The notes beneath the pieces were generated by a model that made no database searches, was not told the DNA's origin, and saw only the letters and a list, made by a program, of their open reading frames with translations. Shown here in pieces: positions 16,274-23,953 of a stretch of 29,308 bases of DNA. Positions within the stretch are counted from its first letter, which is position 1; each line of letters starts with the position of its first letter. The position numbers were made by a program, and so were the translations under genes. Source of the DNA: CAZVYN01 sp964631125 (GTDB lineage: Bacteria; Eisenbacteria; RBG-16-71-46; CAIMUX01); NCBI GenBank assembly GCA_964631125.1, contig CAZVYN010000057.1:1-29308 (forward strand), read 5' to 3'.

Positions 16274-16292
16274 CGTTCCGGCGGCGGAGTAA
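16266..16292 (+). promoter_or_regulatory. Possible promoter upstream of the cohesin-like gene
   Basis: TTGCAG (16266-16271), a 15-bp spacer and TAAACT (16287-16292), directly after the 15-bp repeats. The spacer is shorter than ideal. It would give the cohesin gene and its followers their own transcript with a leader of about 65 nt. Confidence 0.3.
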
Positions 16293-16365
16293 ACTGCGCG
16301 CGCTTTTGCTCCAGGGTCTCTTGTCGCGCCCGTCTCCAGCCTCCTTCTCCGGAAAGTCCCCATCG

Positions 16366-18576
16366 ATGACGCCATTCGAGAAGATCCGATTGCGCGCCGC
16401 GCGCGGCTGTTTCCGCGCGGCCCCGTTCGCCCTCGCGGCGCTCAGCCTGGGGGCCGCCGTCGCACGCGCCGACACCTTCGAACCGAACGACACGCCTGCT
16501 CAAGCGACCATCCTGCCGAGCAACATCACGCTGGAGTCGTTCATCGGGACGGCCGCCGACATGGACTACTACAGGATGCAGGTGACCGCGGCCGGCTCGA
16601 TCAGGATCACGCTGACGTCCGTGCCGGCGGAACCGCTCGACTACGACATGGCCCTCTACGAGGACGTCGGAGGGGAATTGGTCTTCGTGGCGGTCTCGGA
16701 GTTGCCGGCCGGAGAGAATGAACTGTTGGAAGGGACCGTTCAGGGCGCCGCCGACCTCTACGTGGTGGTCTATGGGTTCGACGGCGCGTTTACCGACAGC
16801 GACTCCTACCTGCTGCGCGCCGAGTACCCGGGCGGCGCGGGCCAGCCGCCGACCATCGCGGTGACGGCGCCGAACGGCGGGGAGAGTTGGGCGGCGAACT
16901 CGACGCAGTTGATCACCTGGACGACGACCGATCCCGACACTCCGTCGGGCAACCTCTCGATCGCGCTCGAGTACTCGACCAACGGCGGGACGAGCTTCAA
17001 CCAGATCGCGACGTCGCTGGCCAACGATGGCAACCACCAGTGGACCGTGCCGGCGACTGCGACCGCCCAGGCGCGGGTGCGCGCGACGGTGAGCGACGGC
17101 GCCACGTCGGTCCAGGATGTCTCGAACGCGAACTTCAGCATCACGACCCAGCCGGGCGCGACGCACCTGCTCGCGGTCGGTTCCGGAGCGGGGACGACGC
17201 CGCAGAACGTCACCGTCCCGCTCTCGCTGGAGAACAGCGTCGCCGTCAGCGGCGTGCAGGTCGAGGTCGCGTTCGATCCGCTGCTCCTCTCGTTCGTGCA
17301 GGCTCAGCCGGCCGCGCGCGCCAACGGATCGGCCATCGGCGCGGCGGTCGTCGGCGGAAATCACGTCCGGCTGGTCCAGTACTTCACCGGCGGCGGACAG
17401 ATCACGGCGGGGACTGGCGCGATCGCGAACCTGGTTTTCCGCTGCGAAGGGACGCAGAACGGAACGAGCGCGCTGACGCCGTCGTCCGCGCTGCTCTCCG
17501 ATCCTGACGGACAGCCGGCGGGCGAGATCACGACACAAGCCGGATCGATCAGCGTGACGGGCGGAGGCGGCGGCAACCAGCCGCCGACCATTCAGCTCAC
17601 GGCGCCGAACGGCGGCGAGATCTGGACCGCCGCGTCGAGCCACAACATCACCTGGACCGCCAACGATCCCGACACACCCGCGGCGAACCTGTCGATCGCG
17701 CTCTCGATCTCGACCAACGGCGGGACGAGCTACTCGTCGATCACCACGGTCAACGGCACAGTGAACTCCTTCGCCTGGACGGCGCCCGCCACGCCGAGCG
17801 CACAGTGTCTCGTGCGCGCCATCGTCGACGACGGCGCCGCGCAGGCCACCGACGTCTCCAACGCGACCTTCACCATCACGCAGATCGATCCCGGCGGCAA
17901 CTTGCTCTCGATCGGGACGGGCTCGGGGGCGAGCGGCACGCAGGTCGTGGTGCCTCTCACGCTCACCAACACGAGCGCGGTGAAGGCGCTTCAAACCGAC
18001 ATCGCCTTCGACGACGCGGTGTTGAGCTTCGCGTCCGGCGCGATCGACCCGACGCGCGCAGCGGGCTTCTCGTTCGCGGCGCTCGTGCAGCCGAATCCCG
18101 AGATCGTCCGAGTGGTCCTGAGCATCACCGGCGCTGGGAGCATCGCCGTCGGCAACGGCGCGGTCGCGAACCTCACCTTCAATTTGATCGGCGCGGGCGG
18201 GACGCAATCGGCGCTGACGCCGTCGGGCACCGTCCTGTCGGATCCGGATGCGCGGGCCCTCGAAGTGACGAACGCCGCCGGTTCGATCGCGGTCACCGGC
18301 GGCGGCGGAACAGGGCCGACCCTGCGGCTCTTCGCGATGAAGAATCCGGGCCGGACGCGGTCGCTCCAGATCTTCGTCCACTCGACCCAACCGCTCTTGG
18401 CCGCGCCGACGGTGTCGGCCGGCGGGGCGAACGTCCCGATGACCCTGGTCGACCCGGGCGACAACGTCTTCAGTGGAACGATCGCGCTGAGCGGCGCAGT
18501 CGGGAACGTGCAACTGACCGCGCAAGGCGCGAGCAGCGGCGGCACGGGCAACGCCGCGCTCACGGTGACGTTCTGA
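16366..18576 (+). CDS. Secreted PPC-domain protein with two cohesin-like modules
   Basis: 736 residues from the ATG at 16366. It has a signal peptide (CFRAAPFALAALSLGAAVARA), a PPC-like domain (about 36-150, opening TFEPNDTPAQAT), then a duplicated 245-residue unit. Each copy has an Ig-like domain starting PPTI..TAPNGGE.W (161-258 and 405-505) and a cohesin-like domain (265-400 and 510-645). The latter show the cohesin pattern: VTVPLSLENSVAVSGVQVEV and VVVPLTLTNTSAVKALQTDI, then a YD/FD-like turn, GAIANLVFRC / GAVANLTFNL and L.DPDG...TTQAGSISV. The C-terminal 85 residues are an unrecognised beta domain. Flanking genes encode dockerins, so a scaffold role outside the cell is a reasonable inference. 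An upstream in-frame start at 16306 would precede the signal peptide by 20 residues and is less likely. Unlike its neighbours it lacks the FlgD-like tail. Confidence 0.88.
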   Translation: MTPFEKIRLRAARGCFRAAPFALAALSLGAAVARADTFEPNDTPAQATILPSNITLESFIGTAADMDYYRMQVTAAGSIRITLTSVPAEPLDYDMALYEDVGGELVFVAVSELPAGENELLEGTVQGAADLYVVVYGFDGAFTDSDSYLLRAEYPGGAGQPPTIAVTAPNGGESWAANSTQLITWTTTDPDTPSGNLSIALEYSTNGGTSFNQIATSLANDGNHQWTVPATATAQARVRATVSDGATSVQDVSNANFSITTQPGATHLLAVGSGAGTTPQNVTVPLSLENSVAVSGVQVEVAFDPLLLSFVQAQPAARANGSAIGAAVVGGNHVRLVQYFTGGGQITAGTGAIANLVFRCEGTQNGTSALTPSSALLSDPDGQPAGEITTQAGSISVTGGGGGNQPPTIQLTAPNGGEIWTAASSHNITWTANDPDTPAANLSIALSISTNGGTSYSSITTVNGTVNSFAWTAPATPSAQCLVRAIVDDGAAQATDVSNATFTITQIDPGGNLLSIGTGSGASGTQVVVPLTLTNTSAVKALQTDIAFDDAVLSFASGAIDPTRAAGFSFAALVQPNPEIVRVVLSITGAGSIAVGNGAVANLTFNLIGAGGTQSALTPSGTVLSDPDARALEVTNAAGSIAVTGGGGTGPTLRLFAMKNPGRTRSLQIFVHSTQPLLAAPTVSAGGANVPMTLVDPGDNVFSGTIALSGAVGNVQLTAQGASSGGTGNAALTVTF
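16843..18304 (+). repeat. Intragenic duplication of a 735-bp Ig-cohesin unit
   Basis: The second copy starts at 17578, 735 bp after the first, with the same opening cagccgccgacc and a shared acggcgccgaacggcgg. The frame is preserved (245 residues). The copies have diverged clearly at protein level. Confidence 0.75.
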
Positions 18577-18614
18577 TGCGCGCACACGAGTCGCGAGGTT
18601 CGGAAAGGGAGACG

Positions 18615-19295
18615 GTGAACAAGATGGGGACGATGCGGACAGGCAGGAGCAGAAGGCTGCTGCTGACACTCCTACTGACACTCCCGTTGGGCGCGGCGGG
18701 CTGTTCCGAACGCGAGCGGATCACGCCGCCGGGTGATGTCACGCCGACTGGATTGGTCGAGAGCGGCTGGGATGCCTTCGAAGACGGAGATTTCGAGGGC
18801 GCCCGCGGCGACTTCGCACAGGCCGCCGCCGACTCGGCCGGATTCGGCGAAGCTCATCTCGGTCTGGGCTGGGCGCGGCTCAATCTGGGGCAGAACAACG
18901 GTGTGCTCGACGAGGCCATCCAGTCGTTCACCACCGCCTTCGGATTGGGAGAGACCGGCGCCGATGCTCTCGGGGGACGCGCCGCCGCCAATCTCGCGCG
19001 CAACAACCCGAATGCGGCCCTGACCGACGCGTTGGCCGCGCGCACGGCGTCGCCCACGTTCGTCTTCGAGCATCGCACGACGTTCAACTCGGCCGACCTC
19101 CGGTTGATCGAGGCGTTCGCGCTCGCCGCCGCGGCGCAGTTCAGCGGCGCGCTCACGACCGCCGACGCGATCAGCGCCAGCGGCATCGTCCAGAGCAATC
19201 CAGCCACCTTCGTGGTCGACGGCGTGACCTTCCCGTCCTTCGGCTCCGCGGTTCTCGCGCACCTCCAGAAGCTTTCCAACCAGGTCGCCGGCTGA
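18615..19295 (+). CDS. TPR-containing lipoprotein
   Basis: 226 residues from the GTG at 18615, which follows AAGGGAG. An ATG at 18576 overlaps the upstream stop (TGATG) but gives an overlong n-region; ATG 18624 is also possible. A lipoprotein signal peptide (SRRLLLTLLLTLPLGAAGC) has an acceptable lipobox, so the mature protein is membrane-anchored through Cys. The body has helix-turn-helix pairs of TPR type (GWDAFEDGDFEGARGDFAQA, EAHLGLGWARLNLG, DALGGRAAANLARNNPNAAL). TPRs mediate protein contacts. Its place between the cohesin protein and the dockerin protease suggests a role in assembling or anchoring that system, which is inference. Confidence 0.85.
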   Translation: MNKMGTMRTGRSRRLLLTLLLTLPLGAAGCSERERITPPGDVTPTGLVESGWDAFEDGDFEGARGDFAQAAADSAGFGEAHLGLGWARLNLGQNNGVLDEAIQSFTTAFGLGETGADALGGRAAANLARNNPNAALTDALAARTASPTFVFEHRTTFNSADLRLIEAFALAAAAQFSGALTTADAISASGIVQSNPATFVVDGVTFPSFGSAVLAHLQKLSNQVAG

Positions 19296-19311
19296 CGGCG
19301 AGGAGTTTCCG

Positions 19312-22203
19312 ATGAAGTTGTCCGTCTCCACTTCGCTTCTGATCGTCGCGCTCAGCGCCGCCAACTCGTTCGCCGCCGAGTCCGGCCCCGCTCTCGTCCG
19401 CCGGCACAGTCTGTCGTCGTCGGCGACGCAGAAGGTCGATCCGCGCATCTTGATGGCGCTCTCCCAGCCGGTGCGCACGCCCCAAGAGCTGCGCGGCGTC
19501 GGCAAGATGCTCCCGATCCATGGCGCGGACGGCGCAAACCTGGAGTTCTCGGTGCTGATCGAGACCGAGCTGACCGACGCTGAGCTCGCCGCGCTCGGCG
19601 CCGATCCCAGCACTCGGGTCGGGAACATCGTGGCCGCGCGCGTGCGCGAGCGTGACCTGGAGCGGCTGGCGAGCGATCCCCACATCGGCGCCATCGAAGG
19701 CTCGTACTGGATGCAGCCGTACCTCGACCTCTCCATCCCCGAAACGCGCGCGAACCTGGTCAACACCGGACCGAGCGCCTTCACCGGCCAAGGCGTCCTC
19801 TACGGACTCCTCGACGACGGGATCGATGTCACACACGCCGACTTCCGCAACGCTCAAGGGGGAAGCCGGGTCCTCTTCGTCTGGGATCACTCCGGTCAGG
19901 GGGGGACGGCGCCCGCCGGATTCAACTACGGGCGGGAGTACACCAAGGCGCAGATCGAGGCGGGTCAGGCCACCCAGTTCGTCAACGACGGCGGCCACGG
20001 ATCGCACGTCGCGGGAATCTCGGTCGGGGACGGATCGTCCTCCAATCCTCCGGGCAAGTACCGCGGGATCGCCTACGACGCCGAGATCATCCATGTGCGA
20101 AACGGCGGCTGCGATCTCTTCTGCTACGGCGGCGGACCGCCCTTCTTGCAGAACCCGACCACGGTCGGTTCGCTCGATGCGCTGAACTATCTGCTCCAGA
20201 AGAAGCAGCAGCTCGGGCGGCCGATGGTCGTGAATCAGAGTCAAGGGACGACGATGGGTCCGCACGACGGTTCGACCCTCTTCGAGCAGGCCTATCAGCA
20301 GTTCATCACGAACAACGGACTCATCATCGCGATCGCGGCCGGCAACGATCAGGAAGCGAACTGGCACGGACGCAACACGGTTGCGGCCGGCGGACAGGTC
20401 GAGTTCACGCTCACGCATACGATCAACGCGCCGGAGCAGGCGTTGCCGACGCTGGTCTGGGATCTCTGGTATCCGGCCGGGCGCAGCTTCCGCTTCCAAC
20501 TTGTCTCGCCGCGAGGAACCGTCGTCGACATCCCGTCGGACACCGGAGGGCAGAATCCCGGAGCACTGACCGCGGCGTCTCGCGCTGACACCGTCTTCTT
20601 CTACACTGACACGTCGCATCCCTCGAATCAGCAGGGGTACTGCAACATCTTCCTGCAGAACCGCACGCTAGCTCCCGAGACCGGGACCTGGCGGATGCGC
20701 GTGATCTCCGAGAGCGGCTCGAGCGGACAGGTCGATCTGTACTGCGAGCGGAATCAGTTCCCGCTCGCGGTGCAGAACGCGAGCCGCGAGGCGATTCTTG
20801 GCATGCCGGGCACCGTGACCGGCGGGATCTGCGTGGCGTCGTACGCGACGAAGAACTCGTGGACGGCGGGGAACGGTCAGAACGTCAACCTGCCGATCAC
20901 CGTCGGCGAGATCTCCAGTTTCAGTTCGAACGGCCCGCGACGCGACGGCGCGCAGAAGCCGGACATCGCTGCGCCGGGGGAGTGGATCTTCTCGGCCTTT
21001 GCGGCGGGGAGCAGCGCGCAAGCGGCGCAGGTCGACGCGGACGGCGAGCACTATGCGCAACAGGGGACTTCGATGGCCTGCCCGCATGTCGCGGGCGCCA
21101 TCGCGCTCATGTTGCAGCGCAATCCGGCGCTGACGCCGGCCCAGGTGAAGCAGATCCTCCAAGACACCGCGCGGCACGACGGCTTCACCGGGCAGGGTTG
21201 GAACCGGGAGTTCGGCTTCGGGAAGCTCGATGTCCAGGCCGCCGTCAACGCGGCGGGCGGCGGGACGGGTGGCTGCGCGACCAGCGCGGGAGACGCCAAC
21301 GCCGACAACACGGTGAACGTGCTCGACGCCGTCGCGACCGTGAACGACATCCTCGGATCCGTGCCGCTGGGCGCCGGCCGCGAGTGCGCGGATGTCGACA
21401 ACAACTCGCAGATCAACGTGCTCGATGTGGTCTCGATCGTGAACATCATCTTGGGCTTCGGGCCGAGCGTGCTGGCCGATGAAACGGCGGACGCCCCATC
21501 CGCCGCTACCGTCACTGCGCCCATCTCCTGGGGCGAAGACTTCTCCTCGGATTGCTACCGCCTCGTCCTCGACGCGAAGAACCTGGCGGGGGTGCAGCTC
21601 TCGTTCATCGCCCCCCGTGGATTCGAGCTCGTCGGCGAACCTCGCCTGCTCGACGCGGCTCAGGGCGCGACCATCGCGTCGCACACATCGCTCGGACAGA
21701 CGACCTGCGTCATCCATGCGAGCAGCGCGCGATTGGCGGGGGCGTCGGGGCGACTCGTGGTCGAGATGCCGCTGCGACAGACCTGGAACGGCGGCCAGTC
21801 GATCGAAGACTTCACCGTGACGCGCCTCGTCCTGGCCGACCGCAACGGACGCGAGGCGACGTTGGCTGAGGAGGCCTCGTTGACGCCGAGCCCCGCGAGC
21901 GACGGCGACGGTCCGGTGGGGCTGGGCGCCTGGCTCGCCTCGACGAGCCCCAACCCGACGCACGGCGCGACGCGCATCGACTATTCCAGCCCGCAGAGTG
22001 GCGTGTTGTCCGTCGTTCTCCACGACGCGTCGGGCCGCCGCGTGCGCGAACTCTGGAATGGCTGGCAGATGGCCGGCCCCCACATTCTCCATTGGGACGG
22101 CCGCGACGACTCGGGACGCGAAGTCTCGGCCGGCGCCTACTTCGTCCAGATCGCCCCCGTCGGCGGAAGGGCGGACAGCCAGAAGATCTTGGTAGTGAAA
22201 TAG
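19312..22203 (+). CDS. Secreted subtilisin-family (S8) protease with dockerin and FlgD-like tail
   Basis: 963 residues from the ATG at 19312, with AGGAG 6 nt upstream. It has a signal peptide (SLLIVALSAANSFAAES) and a propeptide-like region (about 20-135). The catalytic triad is D168 in LLDDGIDVTHADF, H229 in GGHGSHVAGI and S587 in QGTSMACPHVAGA, with oxyanion Asn345 in AIAAGND. The gap between N345 and S587 is long and holds an inserted beta-sandwich (about 355-480). A type I dockerin at about 659-718 has two intact calcium loops (GDANADNTVNVLD, ADVDNNSQINVLD). Then come a beta segment and a FlgD/Por-like tail (about 874-963: TSPNPTHGATRIDYSS, GAYFVQI). All catalytic residues are present, so it should be an active extracellular protease. 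It is last in the secretion block, before a strong hairpin. Confidence 0.95.
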   Translation: MKLSVSTSLLIVALSAANSFAAESGPALVRRHSLSSSATQKVDPRILMALSQPVRTPQELRGVGKMLPIHGADGANLEFSVLIETELTDAELAALGADPSTRVGNIVAARVRERDLERLASDPHIGAIEGSYWMQPYLDLSIPETRANLVNTGPSAFTGQGVLYGLLDDGIDVTHADFRNAQGGSRVLFVWDHSGQGGTAPAGFNYGREYTKAQIEAGQATQFVNDGGHGSHVAGISVGDGSSSNPPGKYRGIAYDAEIIHVRNGGCDLFCYGGGPPFLQNPTTVGSLDALNYLLQKKQQLGRPMVVNQSQGTTMGPHDGSTLFEQAYQQFITNNGLIIAIAAGNDQEANWHGRNTVAAGGQVEFTLTHTINAPEQALPTLVWDLWYPAGRSFRFQLVSPRGTVVDIPSDTGGQNPGALTAASRADTVFFYTDTSHPSNQQGYCNIFLQNRTLAPETGTWRMRVISESGSSGQVDLYCERNQFPLAVQNASREAILGMPGTVTGGICVASYATKNSWTAGNGQNVNLPITVGEISSFSSNGPRRDGAQKPDIAAPGEWIFSAFAAGSSAQAAQVDADGEHYAQQGTSMACPHVAGAIALMLQRNPALTPAQVKQILQDTARHDGFTGQGWNREFGFGKLDVQAAVNAAGGGTGGCATSAGDANADNTVNVLDAVATVNDILGSVPLGAGRECADVDNNSQINVLDVVSIVNIILGFGPSVLADETADAPSAATVTAPISWGEDFSSDCYRLVLDAKNLAGVQLSFIAPRGFELVGEPRLLDAAQGATIASHTSLGQTTCVIHASSARLAGASGRLVVEMPLRQTWNGGQSIEDFTVTRLVLADRNGREATLAEEASLTPSPASDGDGPVGLGAWLASTSPNPTHGATRIDYSSPQSGVLSVVLHDASGRRVRELWNGWQMAGPHILHWDGRDDSGREVSAGAYFVQIAPVGGRADSQKILVVK

Positions 22204-22230
22204 CCAGTCGGCCCCAAGGCCGACTGGCTA
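22201..22230 (+). terminator. Strong hairpin at the end of the secretion block
   Basis: A perfect 13-bp stem (TAGCCAGTCGGCC at 22201-22213 with its complement at 22218-22230) and a 4-nt loop CCAA. The protease stop codon TAG is the first three bases of the stem. The T-run after it is weak (ttcct). Confidence 0.75.
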
Positions 22231-22264
22231 TTCCTAACCCACTCCCCCTCTACGACATACCCTG

Positions 22265-22286
22265 GAGCCCGAACCCCCTCGGGCTC
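22265..22286 (+). terminator. Second hairpin downstream of the protease gene
   Basis: An 8-bp perfect stem (GAGCCCGA / TCGGGCTC) with a 6-nt loop, 34 bp after the first hairpin and without a T-run. It may back up termination. The remaining sequence up to 22442 shows no other clear signal. Confidence 0.45.
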
Positions 22287-22442
22287 TAGCCTCTCCCCTC
22301 CGTCCGAGGTTCGTCGTCCCCCCCGACTCCTCACTCAACATGCCCAACCGGCCGGCCGATCTTTCGGTTGAACCGCCGAACTCTCGTCCACGACAGCGGT
22401 ACTCCGGGCAGACGCTTCTACATCAAGAGGTCAGATCTCCAC

Positions 22443-23393
22443 GTGTCACTCGAGACCCTCGTCAAACCGGCCAAGATCCTCGTCATCGAAGACGAAGCCT
22501 CGCTGCGTCTCCTCCTGAAGATGATGCTCGAGAACGCCGGCTACGTCGTCAGTTTGGCCGAGGACGGCGAGAAGGGCCTGGAGGCGGTCGCGGCCGACAG
22601 TCCTGACCTCGTTCTCCTCGATGCGATGATGCCGCGGATGGACGGCTACGAGGTCTGCAAGCGACTCAAGTCGAACTACGCCACGTCGCACATCCCGATC
22701 ATCATGCTGACGGCGCGAACGGCGCCCGAGGATCGCTTCGCCGGCCTCAACATCGGCGCGAACGACTATGTGACGAAGCCGTACGAGCAGCGCGAGCTGT
22801 TGGTGCGGGTGCGAAATCTCCTCCAGTGGGGACAGCTCCAGCGCGACGCGAATCCGCTGACCGGTCTGCCGGGCAACCATGTCATCGAGTCGGAGCTGAC
22901 GGCGCGACTCGCCTCCGGCGCGCCCTTCGTCTTCTTCTATCTGGACATCGACAATTTCAAAGCGTTCAACGATTTCTACAGCTACCAGAAGGGCGACCAG
23001 GCGCTTCGCCTGACCGCGCTCGTCTTGCGGCAAGAGGTCGATCGCATCGGTTCGACCAACGACTTCATCGGGCACATCGGCGGCGACGACTTCGTCATGA
23101 TCCTGCACGCCGCCAAGGCGCGCGAGGTGGCCGAGAGCGTGCTGAGGCGGTTCGATCTGGAGATCGGCGATCTCTACAGCAAGACCGATCGCGCGCGCGG
23201 CTACATCCAGGTCGTCAATCGCCAGGGAGAGTTGGAGCGGTACAGCCTGATGACGCTGACCATCGCCGCCGTCTCGAACGAGGCGCGCGCGCTGGTGCAT
23301 GTCGCGCAGGTCTCCGACATCGCCACCGAGTTGAAGAAGTTCGGTAAGGAACAGCGTCGCAGCATCATTGTCTGGGACCGTCGCGGAACCTGA
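22443..23393 (+). CDS. Response regulator with receiver and GGDEF-type (GGDDF) domains
   Basis: 316 residues from the GTG at 22443. An in-frame TTG at 22368 would add 25 residues that do not look like receiver sequence. The receiver (10-127) has acidic residues E16/D17, phospho-acceptor D60 in LVLLDAMMPRMDGYE, T90 and K112. The C-terminal half (about 137-310) opens NPLTGLPGNHVIE and has FYLDIDNFKAFND and the active-site loop G203-G-D-D-F207. That loop fits GG[DE][DE]F, so diguanylate cyclase activity is possible. The inhibitory RxxD site is missing (STND instead). The gene probably makes c-di-GMP under phosphorelay control. The single-domain regulator follows 25 bp later, and no histidine kinase is adjacent. 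Confidence 0.9.
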   Translation: MSLETLVKPAKILVIEDEASLRLLLKMMLENAGYVVSLAEDGEKGLEAVAADSPDLVLLDAMMPRMDGYEVCKRLKSNYATSHIPIIMLTARTAPEDRFAGLNIGANDYVTKPYEQRELLVRVRNLLQWGQLQRDANPLTGLPGNHVIESELTARLASGAPFVFFYLDIDNFKAFNDFYSYQKGDQALRLTALVLRQEVDRIGSTNDFIGHIGGDDFVMILHAAKAREVAESVLRRFDLEIGDLYSKTDRARGYIQVVNRQGELERYSLMTLTIAAVSNEARALVHVAQVSDIATELKKFGKEQRRSIIVWDRRGT

Positions 23394-23418
23394 GACGAAG
23401 AGGGTACGGGAGGATCGC

Positions 23419-23820
23419 GTGGCGGAGCGAAAGCGAATCTTGGTCGTGGATGATGAGATCTACATCGTCCACATCCTCGAGTTCAGCCTGACGATGGAAG
23501 GGTACGACGTCATCACGGCGGCCGATGGGGAAGAGGCCCTGCGGCGGGTCGAGGAAGATGAACCCGACCTCGTCGTCCTCGACATCATGATGCCGCGCAT
23601 GGACGGCTACGAGGTCTGCAGGCGTCTCCGCGAAGATCCGGCCACCCGCAACCTGCCGGTGATCTTGCTCTCCGCCAAGGGTCGACCGATGGACCGCGAT
23701 CTCGGACTCGACGCCGGCGCCGACGACTACATCGTGAAGCCGTTCTCACCCAGACGCCTGCTGGAGAAGATCCGCGAGCTGATGGACCGCTCGCCGATGG
23801 AGCGCGCCTCCGGATTCTAG
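23419..23820 (+). CDS. Single-domain response regulator (CheY/receiver-like)
   Basis: 133 residues, a receiver with no output domain. D11/D12 lie in ILVVDDE, phospho-acceptor D55 in LVVLDIMMPRMDGYEV, S85 in ILLSAKG and K107 in DYIVKPFSP. I chose the GTG at 23419 because GGGAGG at 23408-23413 lies 5 nt upstream; an earlier TTG at 23368 overlaps the preceding gene and has no such site. It shares LD.MMPRMDGYEVC and a KP motif with the receiver of the preceding gene, so it may be its phosphorelay partner or competitor. It would signal by protein-protein contact. The two genes are most likely one transcript. Confidence 0.92.
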   Translation: MAERKRILVVDDEIYIVHILEFSLTMEGYDVITAADGEEALRRVEEDEPDLVVLDIMMPRMDGYEVCRRLREDPATRNLPVILLSAKGRPMDRDLGLDAGADDYIVKPFSPRRLLEKIRELMDRSPMERASGF

Positions 23821-23940
23821 AGACCTGCGGGCGGCTTCGGCCGGGGTTTCGGTCACTCGACCTTCGCGAACTCGACGCGTTGGTTCGACCGTGGATCGCC
23901 GCATGACACGGCAGCGGGGCGGCCGGAGAGCGCCATACTC

Positions 23941-23946
23941 TATCCT
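23941..23946 (+). promoter_or_regulatory. -10-like TATCCT 7 nt before the priA ATG
   Basis: TATCCT (overlapping TACTCT at 23936-23941) ends 7 nt before the ATG at 23954, with no Shine-Dalgarno. This suggests a leaderless priA transcript. No convincing -35 is visible. Confidence 0.4.
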
Positions 23947-23953
23947 GCCGCGC

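Noticed and set aside
15745..18681. A 978-codon open frame on the minus strand
   Set aside because: It lies opposite the cohesin-like gene and the end of the propeller gene, both of which have signal peptides and recognisable domains. Its product is Arg-rich and shapeless, as expected from the complement of GC-rich coding DNA.
20668..22092. A 474-codon open frame on the minus strand
   Set aside because: It is antisense to the catalytic and dockerin parts of the subtilisin-family protease.
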